From assembly GCF_009938165.1 (NCBI RefSeq), contig NZ_AP019649.1, positions 1,550,001 through 1,614,000 on the forward strand: a stretch of DNA of 64,000 bases, read 5' to 3'. The first letter of the stretch is position 1. The number at the start of each line of letters is the position of its first letter. Below, piece by piece: positions 26,268 to 36,684 of the stretch. Under the pieces are notes generated by a model, which did no database searches, was not told where the DNA came from, and worked only from the letters and a program-made list of their open reading frames with translations. Source of the stretch: Vibrio taketomensis (GTDB taxonomy: Bacteria > Pseudomonadota > Gammaproteobacteria > Enterobacterales > Vibrionaceae). The translations under genes and the position numbers were made by a program.

Positions 26268-28003
26268 CTAGGCTAACACTTTGTTAGTTTGAACAATTTT
26301 GTTATCGCCTGTTTCGCTATGGCTAGCGGACACTACACCCAAGTCTATTTTAATTTCAAATAGCGACAAGAGATGGCGTTGATGTGTGACCATGACAATC
26401 TGGCAACCCTCTAAGCGGCTTTTAATCAGCCTAACGAGTGAATAAGCCGCATCCTCATCCAAACTACTGGTTGCCTCATCTAACAGTAAAAAGTTCGGAC
26501 GTTGTACTAATGCTCGGGCAAGCGCTACTTTTTGTATCTCTCCACCAGAAAGCTGCAAACTCCATTCTGTTTTTTGATCGAGTTTTTCAATTAGATGAGG
26601 CAGACCCACATCCTGAAGAGCTTGAATGTAAATATTGTCATCATCGATAACTGGCGAAGGATAACTTAAACACTGTCGCATCGTAGCATTGGGTATATAT
26701 GCCTTCTGCGGCAACACTAGAATGCTTTTTTGTGGCAGTTTTCTGTATCCTGAGAAATACGGCCAGATACCGGCAAGAGTCCTCAATAAGGTTGATTTAC
26801 CTAAACCGCTTGGCCCGATGAAAGCGATTGCCTTTCCTGGTTCCAACTGTAGTGAAAAATTGCTCAGTAACAATTGTTGATTGGGCTTATAGACATTGAG
26901 TTGGTCACACCAATTATTAGTCTTTTCCGCCAACGTTGAACTACAACATTTGGTAGTATGTCCAAACGTTTGTTCACACTCTTCCATCGCATTAATGAAC
27001 TGACTTAAACGGACTACAGTCGCACTCCAGCGAGTTAAATCGTCATAGCGAAAAATGAACCAACTCAGCGATTTATATACGTTCATAAACGCCATGCGCA
27101 CTTGAAATAAACCACCAATGGTAATCGCTTTGGCCATCAACGCCGGAATGGCCGCAAAATACGGCACCATCGAAGCAATCTGATGATATGTGTTAACCAC
27201 AATACCTAATTTTTTCTCTCGTCCCATTAAAGCACGCCAGTTTGATGCAATCTCAGTAAAACTATTTTCTAGTTGCTGGCGTTCAAACTCTTGTCCGCTC
27301 ATCACCGCAATTTGTTCCGAATGATCACGCTTACGCAATAGCTGTGCACGAAAATTTGCTTCTCGCTTTTGCTGTTGATAAAACAGTTTATGTAGCTTTC
27401 GACCAAAAAAATGCGTAACTCCAGCGCCTAGTACCGAATACATAAGAGCTAACCAAAGTAGATAGCCCGATATTTTCACATCATCAAAGAGTGGTAGTAA
27501 AATCCGCTGGACAAATTCCACAAGATGACGCTAAAGGCAGCCAAAGTTGCAGCACTCTTTATCAAACCTATGAGCAATTCTAAAGTATCGGTAGTCAAAA
27601 GCTTAATATCTTCTGCAATACGCTGGTCAGGGTTATCGGGTTCCTGGGTTAACGTTAAATGGTAGAAGTTCTTGCCGTTAATCCAACGATTGACTAATAG
27701 CTCGGTCATCCAAGTACGCCAGCGTATTTCAGCCCATTGTTGTAACCACTTTGCATAGACCTTCATCACCACGATAAGCGCTACGATAATGATAAACTCT
27801 AGCAATAAATCATATATCAATGCTCCTTTAAGCTCCGCTAGTGCATCAAAAAAAGCTTTATTCCAATGGTTAAGTTTGACCGTTACTTGCACTAATAACA
27901 GCGACAAAGTCACCGCACCCAAAAATATAACCCACGTACCACGACTATCTCGACAAAACCAATATGGTTTAGCGAGAGCAATAAATTGTTTCAATATGTT
28001 CAT
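26268..28003 (-). CDS. YddA/FusD-like ABC transporter, membrane and ATPase domains fused, frame broken once
   Basis: Inner-membrane ABC protein of the ABC_membrane_2/YddA type, about 578 residues when joined. The N-terminal half has about five or six hydrophobic segments. The ATPase domain has Walker A G-P-S-G-L-G-K-S-T, signature L-S-G-G-E-I-Q-K-V and Walker B F-L-L-L-D-E-A-T-S-S-L-D. The frame breaks near 27520, where one A is missing (W-N-L-S-S-G then I-L-L-P-L-F-D); all reading on either side is family-like. It is last in a TonB receptor - M16 protease - ABC operon, the composition of protease-associated import systems such as E. coli yddA-yddB-pqqL, where its likely role is moving peptide products inward or supporting the process. 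Confidence 0.8.
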
Positions 28004-28046
28004 AGTAATCTCAATTCACTCGAGGTATGAGTGAACAAATTAAGTC

Positions 28047-30825
28047 TTAATATTTTGATATTTCAGGGGTGAGTGTGGCATGTATCCAGTTCTGTGCTGT
28101 TAATACCTCTTCTAGGAATTTATCTACGTCCTCAACCGTTACGTTTGACAACCATTTAGAGTAAATTTCCGCTTGGTTTAACTCATCACCATAAAACACC
28201 CTATCACTCAGCCATTTCATTTTCTGTCTATTACTAATCGCATTGGGTGTAAGCGTGTGTTGGATTTGCTTTACAACGTTTTGTAGTTCTTCCTGCGTAA
28301 CCCCTTCATTTAGAGTATCTGCGATGATTTGCTTCGCTTTCTGTCGAAGTTCCACTGCTCGTTGTGGGTCATGACCATAACTAATCAATCCGTGAATTTG
28401 TTGATAAGCGCGATCCGCTCGAATACCAAAACGCACAGAGTAAACACCACCAACGTCCTCGCGCATTCCTTCACGTAAACGTACTGACATAACACGTGAA
28501 GAAAGTTGTGCTAAATACTGTTTATCCTGAGTGATTTCGCTATCCACACTAAATAGATCACGACTTAGACCAATCGGTTCACCGCCATTTTCAACGGTAA
28601 TATCATGAATTCCTGAGATGAAACCAGGCAAAATCAGCGGTTCAAATCGACGACTTTCACTAGGTAAATTACCAACGTACCGCTGGGCTAAGCGAATAAC
28701 CTTCTCAGGATTCGTATCTCCTACGACAATCAAATGATGTCCATTTGCATTACCATATAGCGAATCCCATGCTTGCATTAGTGTCTGTGTATCCATGTTT
28801 TCTAACTCTTGTCGAGTTAGCGGTTGCATCGACAAATTATCTTTATAACGCACACGATCGATCGCAACATTGAATTTTCCGGTAGGGCTTTTCTCACGGC
28901 TATCGATGCCGCGTTGAAGTAGCGCTTTATTACTGCGCCAAATCTCATCATTAACCTGAGGTTCGGTAATTTGCAGATACAAGTTTTGTAATAAGTTCTC
29001 AAACGACTGGCTATCTGCACTACCAAACATGCCGTGAGTATCTTGTCCAACAAAATTCATCATTCGATTTGGGTATGCTGCATTTAATACCGACAATTGT
29101 TCACTGCTCAAACCGCCATAACCAAATGTACTCATTTGACGTAACTGATATGAAGCTTTACGCAACGATTCCGACAAATGCTGACTGCCGCCCCATCCTT
29201 GGTATCGTACATTTAGTTGATTTTTATTTTGGTCACTAAACTCGAACCAAACCTGAGTACCGTTAGATAACGTCCAATGATGAACATCGCCAAATCGCTC
29301 GTTTGCGATAATTTCGGCGGGCTTTGGCTTATTCTTCATAAGCTCATTTGGAACATCCAAAGATATTTTTAATGGCAATGGATTCTTCATCGCCTTATCC
29401 CAATGAGCCGTCACATTCAACGTCGATGGAAATTTAGCTCGATTGTTTTCACTTACCTGCGCAATAACGATTGGATTACCTTCTGACACCATTTGGCGTA
29501 GACATCGGTTTATTTCCTGTAATGTTATTTCCTGGCTAATTTCTTCAACTTTGTGGGCATAGTACTGCTGATCCACCAACGGTTGATGCGTTCGAATTCG
29601 ATTAAACGTCGACATTAACAAACGACGGTTTGTTGTATCTGTCAATGAGTCAGCTATCGTGTATTGGTTAGCAATTAATTGCGTTCGGGCAGTGTCGATA
29701 TCATTTTGTATAAATCCATATTCTGTAAAACTACTTACATGCGTGAACATTTCTTTTATAGCCGATGAATAATCTTCTGAGCTCAGTATTGCCATCACTC
29801 GGTTATTTCGATAATGAGTTGCAAGAGGTTGAGACATCGCAGCCATTTTGCTGATATTGTCACTACCAATAACATACAGTTCCCGTAAACGATTGTTTAG
29901 CATCGTAATGAGTAGCTCATTCACTAATTGATCTCTCAATTGTTGAGAGTTAGTTACTACTGCCATTGGAAAACGGAAATTAAGCGATAACACTTCAGTA
30001 CTTATCTCCGGATCATCAATGATTGCGACCTCTAGCTGCTTATTAATAGGTAAAGTTACCTCTGGTACTATTGGCAATGATTGGGGCTTTAATAAGCCGA
30101 AATGAGACTGAAGACTTTGCTCTAACTGTTTTTGATTTAACGAACCAACAGCAATTAAAGTCATATTATTGGGGTGATACCAATCTTGCCAAAACGATTT
30201 CACCTGCTGAGCTTCTGCATTTTGTACAATATCCATATGGCCAATCGGTGAACGCTCTGCCAAAAGGCTGCCTTGAGTCAAAATTTTCCTATTTTCTCGG
30301 CTAAGGCGAGACATTAATGTCAAGCCACTGCGCCACTCCTCCTCAACGACTGGACGCTCTTTCTCTAATTCAAACTGATCAAAGGTTAAAGCACTCACTT
30401 GTTGACTTAACATATACAAACCTTCATCGAGCATCGATTGCTGATTACTTGGCAAATGCATTAGATATGAGGTGGTATAGTATTCTGTCATGGCATTCAC
30501 ATCTCGACCAAAAGACAGCCCGAGTGCTTCCTGATGCTCAATAAGAGTATTCGCAGGAAACTCCTCGGTACCATTAAATGCCATATGCTCAACTAAGTGA
30601 GCGATCCCCTTTTGGTGATCTTGCTCATTTAACGAACCAGCATGTACAACAAGCTGTAATGATATGCGTTTTTCTGGCTGTTCATTTTCAATCAGAATAT
30701 ATTTCATTCCATTGGCTAACTGACCACGAATGTACGTATTAGGTTCTTGGAATACATCGTTCTCTTTAGCGGTTTGACAACCTAACATTAGAAAATGACA
30801 AACAGAAGTAGATAATTATTTTCAT
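28047..30825 (-). CDS. M16 (pitrilysin-family) zinc protease, probable lipoprotein, PqqL/FusC-like
   Basis: Two-unit M16 metalloprotease of about 925 residues. The zinc motif is H-L-V-E-H, with a downstream E-E-E-W block near 150 giving the third ligand; the second half is a non-catalytic M16 repeat. In the plain frame the first ATG (30788) gives only M-L-G-C, too short for export. If one T in a run near 30795 is extra, an ATG at 30825 gives a perfect lipoprotein signal, K-I-I-I-Y-F-C-L-S-F-L-M-L-G-C. I therefore extend the gene to 30825. It lies between a TonB receptor and an ABC transporter; FusC of Pectobacterium and PqqL of E. coli cleave an imported host protein in this setting. Confidence 0.83.
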
Positions 30826-30865
30826 AATCTAGCTTATTAAATATAACAAAGACTTTATGGAACCA

Positions 30866-33289
30866 TTAATTGCGAAGGCTAACATTCAACCAAATTTGTC
30901 GCCCAGCATTGTAATGTTCATTCGGAATTGTATCTCCAGCTTTTACACCAGAAACTGAAACTACTTGCTGCTCATTAAGAACATTGGTTATATTCAATCC
31001 GAAATTGACGTTTTGATTAAAATATTCTGGACTCCAATACAGAGCTGTATCCCAAGTAATGAAATCATCTAATTCAGTGGAAGCGAGTGATTTAACTTTT
31101 TTCGGTACACCATCGATAATAACTTCTTCTGGTTTCAAGTAGGATGTCGTTTTTTTCCCTTGTCGGTAATTGATACGGTTGTTCCATGTCAATCCAATAT
31201 TTTGCCAGTTCATCAAAATATCTAAACTGCTTTTAATTGGGAATTGATAACTACTGACATCCATTTCTGAATAACGCACTAGTTCTCCGTCAAGTAACAC
31301 CCAATCATCTTGAAAACCTGACGTAGGATCATTTCCATCCCCGTAAGTTGGACTTAAATCACCGTTACCCTCTCTATGGTTATATGAGATCATCCAAAAG
31401 GCGCTTAGCTTGCCCAGTGCAAAATTATATGGCGTTACTGAAGCTAATTCTAAACTTAAGATTTGGTTATTGCTTTCTATGTTATTATGAATCTTAGACA
31501 CGTTCGTATCTTCATCATACGAATAACTCAAACCATCTCGCTGCGCACGATAAATATAGGTAGTTGCGATATCAAAGTTACCTAATTCCATTTGCCAAGA
31601 TGCAGAAAACTCATTGGCATAAGGGATATCTGCCGTGGTTAAATCTGCAGGTTCAAAAAACTCTGCTGTTTTACACGTCAAATTGTCTTGAGCTAAGTTA
31701 TCCCAATCACCGTCATTTGGAGTACAATTTTTATAGTTTGCCTGATATGATTTTTGTTGTGCTTTAAGTGCGCTACCAAATACATCATTACTATAGTAGC
31801 GATTTGCTCCTAACGTCAGTACGCCATTGATTGATTCAATAGTATGTATACTTGTTGAAAACCTTGGTGATATGGCAGTTTGACCGAATGTATCCATCTC
31901 ATCAGCTCGTACGCCGAGATTAACACTTATATTTTTCCAATAAATCTGATCTTCTATAAATAACCCATACTGCTTTGCAGCTATCTCATATTCAGCCGCT
32001 GAATAGCGTGTTAGCCTACTTATTGTTGGCTTATTAGGTACTAATTCTAACTTCTGGAACACAACTAAATCTTTTGGACGATCTACACTAGCTCGTGTAT
32101 CAACGTATTGCACTCCCGCTTTAAGATTGTGTTCAATATTCTTCCAGGTTACAGGTTCAAAATAAGCAGACGACTTAAATTGCCATTTATCTTGAGATTG
32201 GGTTAAGTCACCGTAACTACCGACATTGTATTTCTCAAATTGACCATTTACTTTTCGCATTACGGTCGTGAAATAGTCCGTATCTGCATCTCGCTCATCT
32301 ACTAGTTGATCATAAGATAATGAATTTAGCCAGCGAACAGATTCAAATTGTCTTTCCACTTCGAACGTACCACCTAAGCCCGAATGGGTGTTTTTAGTTT
32401 CGCTTAATTCTTGGACTGCATCATTTTGAAGAGAATCATTAGCAAACCTGTACTTTTTATGGGCCGCATAACGAAAATCTGTCGTTGTTTGCCAATCTCC
32501 AAATAGCCAAAGATGGGTGAGATATATGTTATCCATGCTCTGGTTAACGTCTTTATTATTAGCAAGTGGTATATCCGAAGATTGCTTACTGACATTTATA
32601 GCCAGCCGCTGCGTGTCACTTAACGCCCCACTGATATGGAGTGCATGCATTCTCTTTTGAAAATCTGGTTGAAACGTACCGGAGCCATCTATAGGGGTAG
32701 CATAGCTGTCAGTAAAGTTATCTCCGACTTTTTGCTTCGCATTCCATGAGCTGTCGTTCATGCGATAGTTATAATCCACGACAAACTTATCGCTTGGCTT
32801 GCGTAATTCTGCCGCGACTACGCCGCCGGTAAATCCACCTTCTTCCGCTGAGATATTGTGGTCGAGTACTTCAACTGATTCCAATAAGTTGGTATCAATA
32901 AAATACCCAGCACTATGGCCGCTAGTTATATCATGTACATGGTCATTATCGTTTCCAAAAGTCGTACTATTGTTTATGTTCACACCGTTCAGCGTATACT
33001 TGGTTTGATGTGGTCGAGCTCCGGCAAGTGATATTTCTTCAGGAGCGAGATCTCCACCTTGCATTGATGTCTGAGCATCATCAACACCCACTCGTGGCTG
33101 ATTTTTCAATAATTCTGACAACGTGGGGTTATCTTTGGGAAGAATCTCTATTTCTTCTTGTGTCAACGTAACCGTTGTTCCAATAACCGTGACAACTTCT
33201 GGTTCATTTTCACTACTGTTTGCTATACCACAACAAATCGTGGTCATTACCCCTATAGCAACAGGGGAAAGTTTAAGTTGATGATTCAT
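30866..33289 (-). CDS. TonB-dependent outer-membrane receptor, YddB/FusA-like
   Basis: Outer-membrane beta-barrel receptor of 807 residues. A signal peptide ends near residue 26, a TonB-box-like E-V-V-T-V-I-G follows, then a plug domain at about 40-160 (with L-N-G-V-N-I-N-N and G-G-F-T-G-G-V-V) and an aromatic-rich barrel. It ends in N, not the usual terminal aromatic. The ligand cannot be read, but the adjoining M16 protease and ABC gene suggest import of a protein or peptide. It is the first gene of the three-gene transcript, with tandem palindromes upstream. Confidence 0.85.
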   Translation of the reverse strand: MNHQLKLSPVAIGVMTTICCGIANSSENEPEVVTVIGTTVTLTQEEIEILPKDNPTLSELLKNQPRVGVDDAQTSMQGGDLAPEEISLAGARPHQTKYTLNGVNINNSTTFGNDNDHVHDITSGHSAGYFIDTNLLESVEVLDHNISAEEGGFTGGVVAAELRKPSDKFVVDYNYRMNDSSWNAKQKVGDNFTDSYATPIDGSGTFQPDFQKRMHALHISGALSDTQRLAINVSKQSSDIPLANNKDVNQSMDNIYLTHLWLFGDWQTTTDFRYAAHKKYRFANDSLQNDAVQELSETKNTHSGLGGTFEVERQFESVRWLNSLSYDQLVDERDADTDYFTTVMRKVNGQFEKYNVGSYGDLTQSQDKWQFKSSAYFEPVTWKNIEHNLKAGVQYVDTRASVDRPKDLVVFQKLELVPNKPTISRLTRYSAAEYEIAAKQYGLFIEDQIYWKNISVNLGVRADEMDTFGQTAISPRFSTSIHTIESINGVLTLGANRYYSNDVFGSALKAQQKSYQANYKNCTPNDGDWDNLAQDNLTCKTAEFFEPADLTTADIPYANEFSASWQMELGNFDIATTYIYRAQRDGLSYSYDEDTNVSKIHNNIESNNQILSLELASVTPYNFALGKLSAFWMISYNHREGNGDLSPTYGDGNDPTSGFQDDWVLLDGELVRYSEMDVSSYQFPIKSSLDILMNWQNIGLTWNNRINYRQGKKTTSYLKPEEVIIDGVPKKVKSLASTELDDFITWDTALYWSPEYFNQNVNFGLNITNVLNEQQVVSVSGVKAGDTIPNEHYNAGRQIWLNVSLRN

Positions 33290-33328
33290 GCTACCTACTA
33301 ACTATCAATTTAGTTAACTAACTGCAAA

Positions 33329-33362
33329 TGCGAACAATTCGCACACTCATTGCGATGCGCAA
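33329..33362. promoter_or_regulatory. Two tandem palindromes upstream of the TonB receptor operon
   Basis: TGCGAACAATTCGCA (33329-33343) and TTGCGATGCGCAA (33350-33362) are perfect inverted repeats with three-base centres, 20 bases apart centre to centre, about two helical turns. TAGTTAACTA at 33311-33320 is a third palindrome. They lie 40-73 bases before the receptor start and do not resemble a Fur box. Confidence 0.45.
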
Positions 33363-33508
33363 GATAATAGTCAGTTAAGTATTAACGCCTAGCAAGGTCG
33401 ATAAATTTTTAGAACACCCTCACAAAATATATGGTTATTTCCTGAGAGTAATCCCATGAAATGTGCAAAATACAAACACAATGAGATTTATACATGAACA
33501 CTTTGAAC

Positions 33509-33537
33509 AAAAAAGAGCCACATTCGTGACTCTTTTT
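33509..33537. terminator. Terminator downstream of the 33.5 kb glycosyltransferase gene
   Basis: AAAAAAGAGCCAC pairs with GTGACTCTTTTT with one mismatch across an ATTC loop, with A and T runs on the two sides. It lies 18 bases after the minus-strand gene ending at 33555 and can work in both directions. Confidence 0.7.
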
Positions 33538-33554
33538 ACTTTAGCGGTAGTCAC

Positions 33555-34835
33555 TTAAGCTTGTTGAGCGTGTAGTGCTTTGGCACTGATGATCCAATTA
33601 CGTACTGCCTGTGGAGACATGATCTTTGGGTTGCCGAGGTCTTTGTCCGTCGCTGCTGCGAGTTCCGGTGGCAATACATCAATAATCAGTTCCAGATCTC
33701 GATGTGAGTCAATCTCACTCACAAACACATCCGCCATTTCTTTACTGTATGATGCATTACGCGCTTTCGCTGCTTTAACCAAGCCATCCAACAATACGTA
33801 CCATGTGGTCATTGGGCCTTGAACGACAGATGCTGACTCAGCGGCTGAATCGATAAAAGCAAACGGCGTCGTTGTTATGGGCTGATTAAGCTCCATGGCG
33901 GCAAAGATCCAATCTGTATCAAACGAAAAGTCATAGACTGTAGGCTTTTCTAGGATTTTCTCTAACACCACGCGGCCATAAAGTTTAAACGCGGCTTGTG
34001 TATCTTTGATCCCCTGATCAAAGATTTGCGCGCCAATCATTCGCTGCATATGGCGTAGAGTCTTTATCCCTACCCCCCAACGCTCTTCTTGCTTAACCAA
34101 TATCGAATCTGGGTGTTTACGGTTACCTAACACCACTTGTTTGTTTTGCTCAATAAATGGTTTTAGAAGTAAACCTATCTGTCCTAAATGCACCGAATTA
34201 TCTGCATCAGTATAAACAACTGCATCAGCGCCATTTCGCAAAGCGGTTTCACAACCTAATACAATCGCGCCCCCTTTGCGTGAGTCATCAACATTTTGTA
34301 GGTCTTTCAGAGGCCCGGTGTGTGTAGGGATTGCGGTCGACAGTTGTAGAATGTGGACGAGGCTACTCTCTTCTGGCGTTTGTAAATTGGCGATGCGCTT
34401 AGCAATATGGGCACTATCATACGGGCAGCCATCATCGACACAAAACAGCTGCCATTTAACCAATGAACCCGCTGTTACCCACTGAAGCTGACGAATCTTT
34501 GTTCTCAAAGAATCTTCACCATTTGGGTTCGATTTGCTTTTCTCTTGTAAACGGTTTTGCTCACCCCACATGGCAAACACAACACCGATGCTCACTGGTG
34601 TTTTAATACTGTTTACATAGCGTTTCGACTCAACCAATTTGAGCGCTAGTTTAAACTCAAGTGGCGCCTCATAAGTGCTACTGAGCTCCTTTAACTGTTC
34701 TATTGGGATGTGTTCAAGCTCAAGCAATTGCTCAGCGAGATATAACAAATGGGTTTGGTGCGTATTACTGGTGAGATCAAAGTCATCACTCGAGTTCTTT
34801 ATTAGGTCAATAACAAGCGAAACAGATGTATCCAT
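33555..34835 (-). CDS. Family 2-type glycosyltransferase, soluble
   Basis: Cytoplasmic GT-A glycosyltransferase of 426 residues, with the core in the middle of the protein: V-D-D-G-C-P near residue 136, a G-G-A-I-V-L-G-C segment and the metal-binding Y-T-D-A-D-N-S near residue 205. An N-terminal helical region of about 85 residues precedes it. The fold is like dolichyl-phosphate-mannose-type GT2 enzymes. It lies 101 bases beyond the GH16 gene on the same strand with no terminator seen between, so it may be the last gene of the second polysaccharide operon. Donor and product are unknown. Confidence 0.7.
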   Translation of the reverse strand: MDTSVSLVIDLIKNSSDDFDLTSNTHQTHLLYLAEQLLELEHIPIEQLKELSSTYEAPLEFKLALKLVESKRYVNSIKTPVSIGVVFAMWGEQNRLQEKSKSNPNGEDSLRTKIRQLQWVTAGSLVKWQLFCVDDGCPYDSAHIAKRIANLQTPEESSLVHILQLSTAIPTHTGPLKDLQNVDDSRKGGAIVLGCETALRNGADAVVYTDADNSVHLGQIGLLLKPFIEQNKQVVLGNRKHPDSILVKQEERWGVGIKTLRHMQRMIGAQIFDQGIKDTQAAFKLYGRVVLEKILEKPTVYDFSFDTDWIFAAMELNQPITTTPFAFIDSAAESASVVQGPMTTWYVLLDGLVKAAKARNASYSKEMADVFVSEIDSHRDLELIIDVLPPELAAATDKDLGNPKIMSPQAVRNWIISAKALHAQQA

Positions 34836-34936
34836 ACCTAAGCCTCAGACTAATTATTTGTTTTAGTTTCAATCTAAAGCCTAGTATGCAACCAGTTGAA
34901 TTCAAGTTATCAAAAAGGATTGTCGTTCTATGCGCC

Positions 34937-35728
34937 TTACTTACAACGACGGTCAGGCGTGAATACGAAATTTCTGTAATGTGCTTGATAACGGTTGCGG
35001 TTATCAACATTGAACAGACCAGCCCAATTGGCAACACCAGGATCAGTTGCCCATACATTCGCCATTACTCGCAATTTTGAGTGAGCAGCGTTAGGAATTG
35101 GATCAAAACGATTATTGCGAACTTTTAATATTGATTTGCCATCAATAAACCATTCCAAAAAATCCTTTCCCCAATATATTCCATAGCGATGAAACTCTTG
35201 AGATGCATCAAAATCTAGGAAAATCAACGTCTCATGAGTGTTGCTATAATCATCATCATCGGTCCAGAAATTGAGTTGAACCATATTGGTATTGGATCCA
35301 AGAAACTCGATATCAATTTCGTTGTGACGTCCACTACCATCGACAGGTTTGTCATGGGGACCAGCAAATAGGAAAAACGAAGAAATAACTCCCGGCGCTT
35401 TAATCGGCTTCATATCGACTTCGTAGCAACCATAGGAATAATAATCATGGCTGCGTAATTCACCAGAAAAGAACGTTCGTTCCCCTTGCTCATTAAGAAC
35501 ACTATCCGGCCCCAGTTCAATGCTCATGCCTTTGCGACCAAATCGCACCGCTTCTGCTTCCCAGCGACTAAAAAACGGGTAACCATTTTCCCAACCATCT
35601 GCTAACTGCCAGACTGATTGATCAAAACTATTTAAATCGTCAGAAAATGCATCTGCGTTGCTAAGCGGCACCGAGAATGGTGAATGAGACAATCCCAGTA
35701 GCATGGCAGCCATTGGTATTTTTTTCAT
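34937..35728 (-). CDS. Secreted GH16 glucanase, lichenase/ExoK-like
   Basis: Exported endo-beta-glucanase of 263 residues. A short signal peptide covers about residues 1-25. The GH16 catalytic motif H-N-E-I-D-I-E-F-L-G is complete, with nucleophile E137, helper D139 and acid/base E141. The flanks S-G-E-L-R-S-H-D, Y-G-C-Y-E-V-D-M-K-P and V-I-S-S-F-F-L-F-A-G-P-H follow Bacillus beta-1,3-1,4-glucanases and rhizobial ExoK closely. In an operon with a cellulose-synthase-like GT2 it should cut or size the product, as ExoK does for succinoglycan. It overlaps the preceding gene by four bases. Confidence 0.87.
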   Translation of the reverse strand: MKKIPMAAMLLGLSHSPFSVPLSNADAFSDDLNSFDQSVWQLADGWENGYPFFSRWEAEAVRFGRKGMSIELGPDSVLNEQGERTFFSGELRSHDYYSYGCYEVDMKPIKAPGVISSFFLFAGPHDKPVDGSGRHNEIDIEFLGSNTNMVQLNFWTDDDDYSNTHETLIFLDFDASQEFHRYGIYWGKDFLEWFIDGKSILKVRNNRFDPIPNAAHSKLRVMANVWATDPGVANWAGLFNVDNRNRYQAHYRNFVFTPDRRCK

Positions 35729-36684
35729 TTATCTTCCTCCACCGCTGGCGCGAAACTTCTTCGCTGAGTTGCTGTTACCCCTTTACCGCTCTGTGCCCCT
35801 AAGTTACCTCGAAACTTAGCTTGTTCATCATCTGAGCCTTCACTTTGCTTTAGTGGTTGGTCACTTTGCTGTGGTGTGATTGGTTGTTGCTTCATATCCT
35901 GCTCAATGATTTCTGGCCTTGATCCCAACGGATGAGCGATAACGGTCGGTTCGGAATTTTTTTGCTTCGGTTGAACGCTTTTTTGATCGAGCATTTCTTT
36001 AATTTTGGGGTTGGATTGTTGAGCAACCTTATTAGGAACAAAGGTTTGTTTGGTTGCAAAGCCTGAATCCAATTTCAATGCATTGTTCGGTGAATATTGC
36101 TTTAATTGGGCACCATCGGCGGCAGTTTGTGCTTGTTCTGATTGAGATGCCTGCAGAGTTTGTGTTGCTAAATTCGAGGACGGCTTTTGGTAACTAAAGT
36201 AAGCAAGCCTTTGCTGCCAAACTTCCACCAGCGAATAAAGCTCTAGCCATTGGTTATCAATATTTACCCCACTATCGCCAACGGGCATATTTACTTGTAG
36301 CCGCGAACTCGATTGTTCATACTCGGTATGCAGATTACGCTGTACTTCCTCCCAACTGCTCCCCGACATCAAGAAGTAGCGCACGCTGTTAGCCCAATAT
36401 TCATAGGCAATAGGGTCATTGTTTTTTTCGGCTGCGATAGCAGCAAGCCCATCAGCAAGACCAGCGACTTGCCACATTTGCTTCGCACCAATTTTTCGCT
36501 CTAACGTCATCGCAAAGCGACTTTGGGCGTGAAAACTATCCGCAGCTTGAGCATAGCGACCCTGTCCTAAAAGTAAGGTTGGGGTAACGAGCAAATCAAT
36601 TGCAGGCTCTTGCAATACGGCCTGAGCTGAACTCAACCCAGATACCCATATAAGGCTAAGTATAAACCATCGAAATCTTCTCAT
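35725..36684 (-). CDS. Secreted TPR-like protein with Q-rich C-terminal half
   Basis: I do not recognise the family. The 319-residue product has a signal peptide ending in A-Q-A near residue 22. Residues 25-175 are helical and look TPR-like (A-D-S-F-H-A-Q-S-R-F; A-Y-E-Y-W-A-N-S-V-R-Y-F). Residues 175-319 are low-complexity, rich in Q, S, P and K, and probably unstructured. It lies between DUF3131 and GH16 genes, overlapping both by four bases, so it belongs to the same machine, perhaps as a periplasmic scaffold for synthase and export. Confidence 0.65.
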   Translation of the reverse strand: MRRFRWFILSLIWVSGLSSAQAVLQEPAIDLLVTPTLLLGQGRYAQAADSFHAQSRFAMTLERKIGAKQMWQVAGLADGLAAIAAEKNNDPIAYEYWANSVRYFLMSGSSWEEVQRNLHTEYEQSSSRLQVNMPVGDSGVNIDNQWLELYSLVEVWQQRLAYFSYQKPSSNLATQTLQASQSEQAQTAADGAQLKQYSPNNALKLDSGFATKQTFVPNKVAQQSNPKIKEMLDQKSVQPKQKNSEPTVIAHPLGSRPEIIEQDMKQQPITPQQSDQPLKQSEGSDDEQAKFRGNLGAQSGKGVTATQRRSFAPAVEEDK

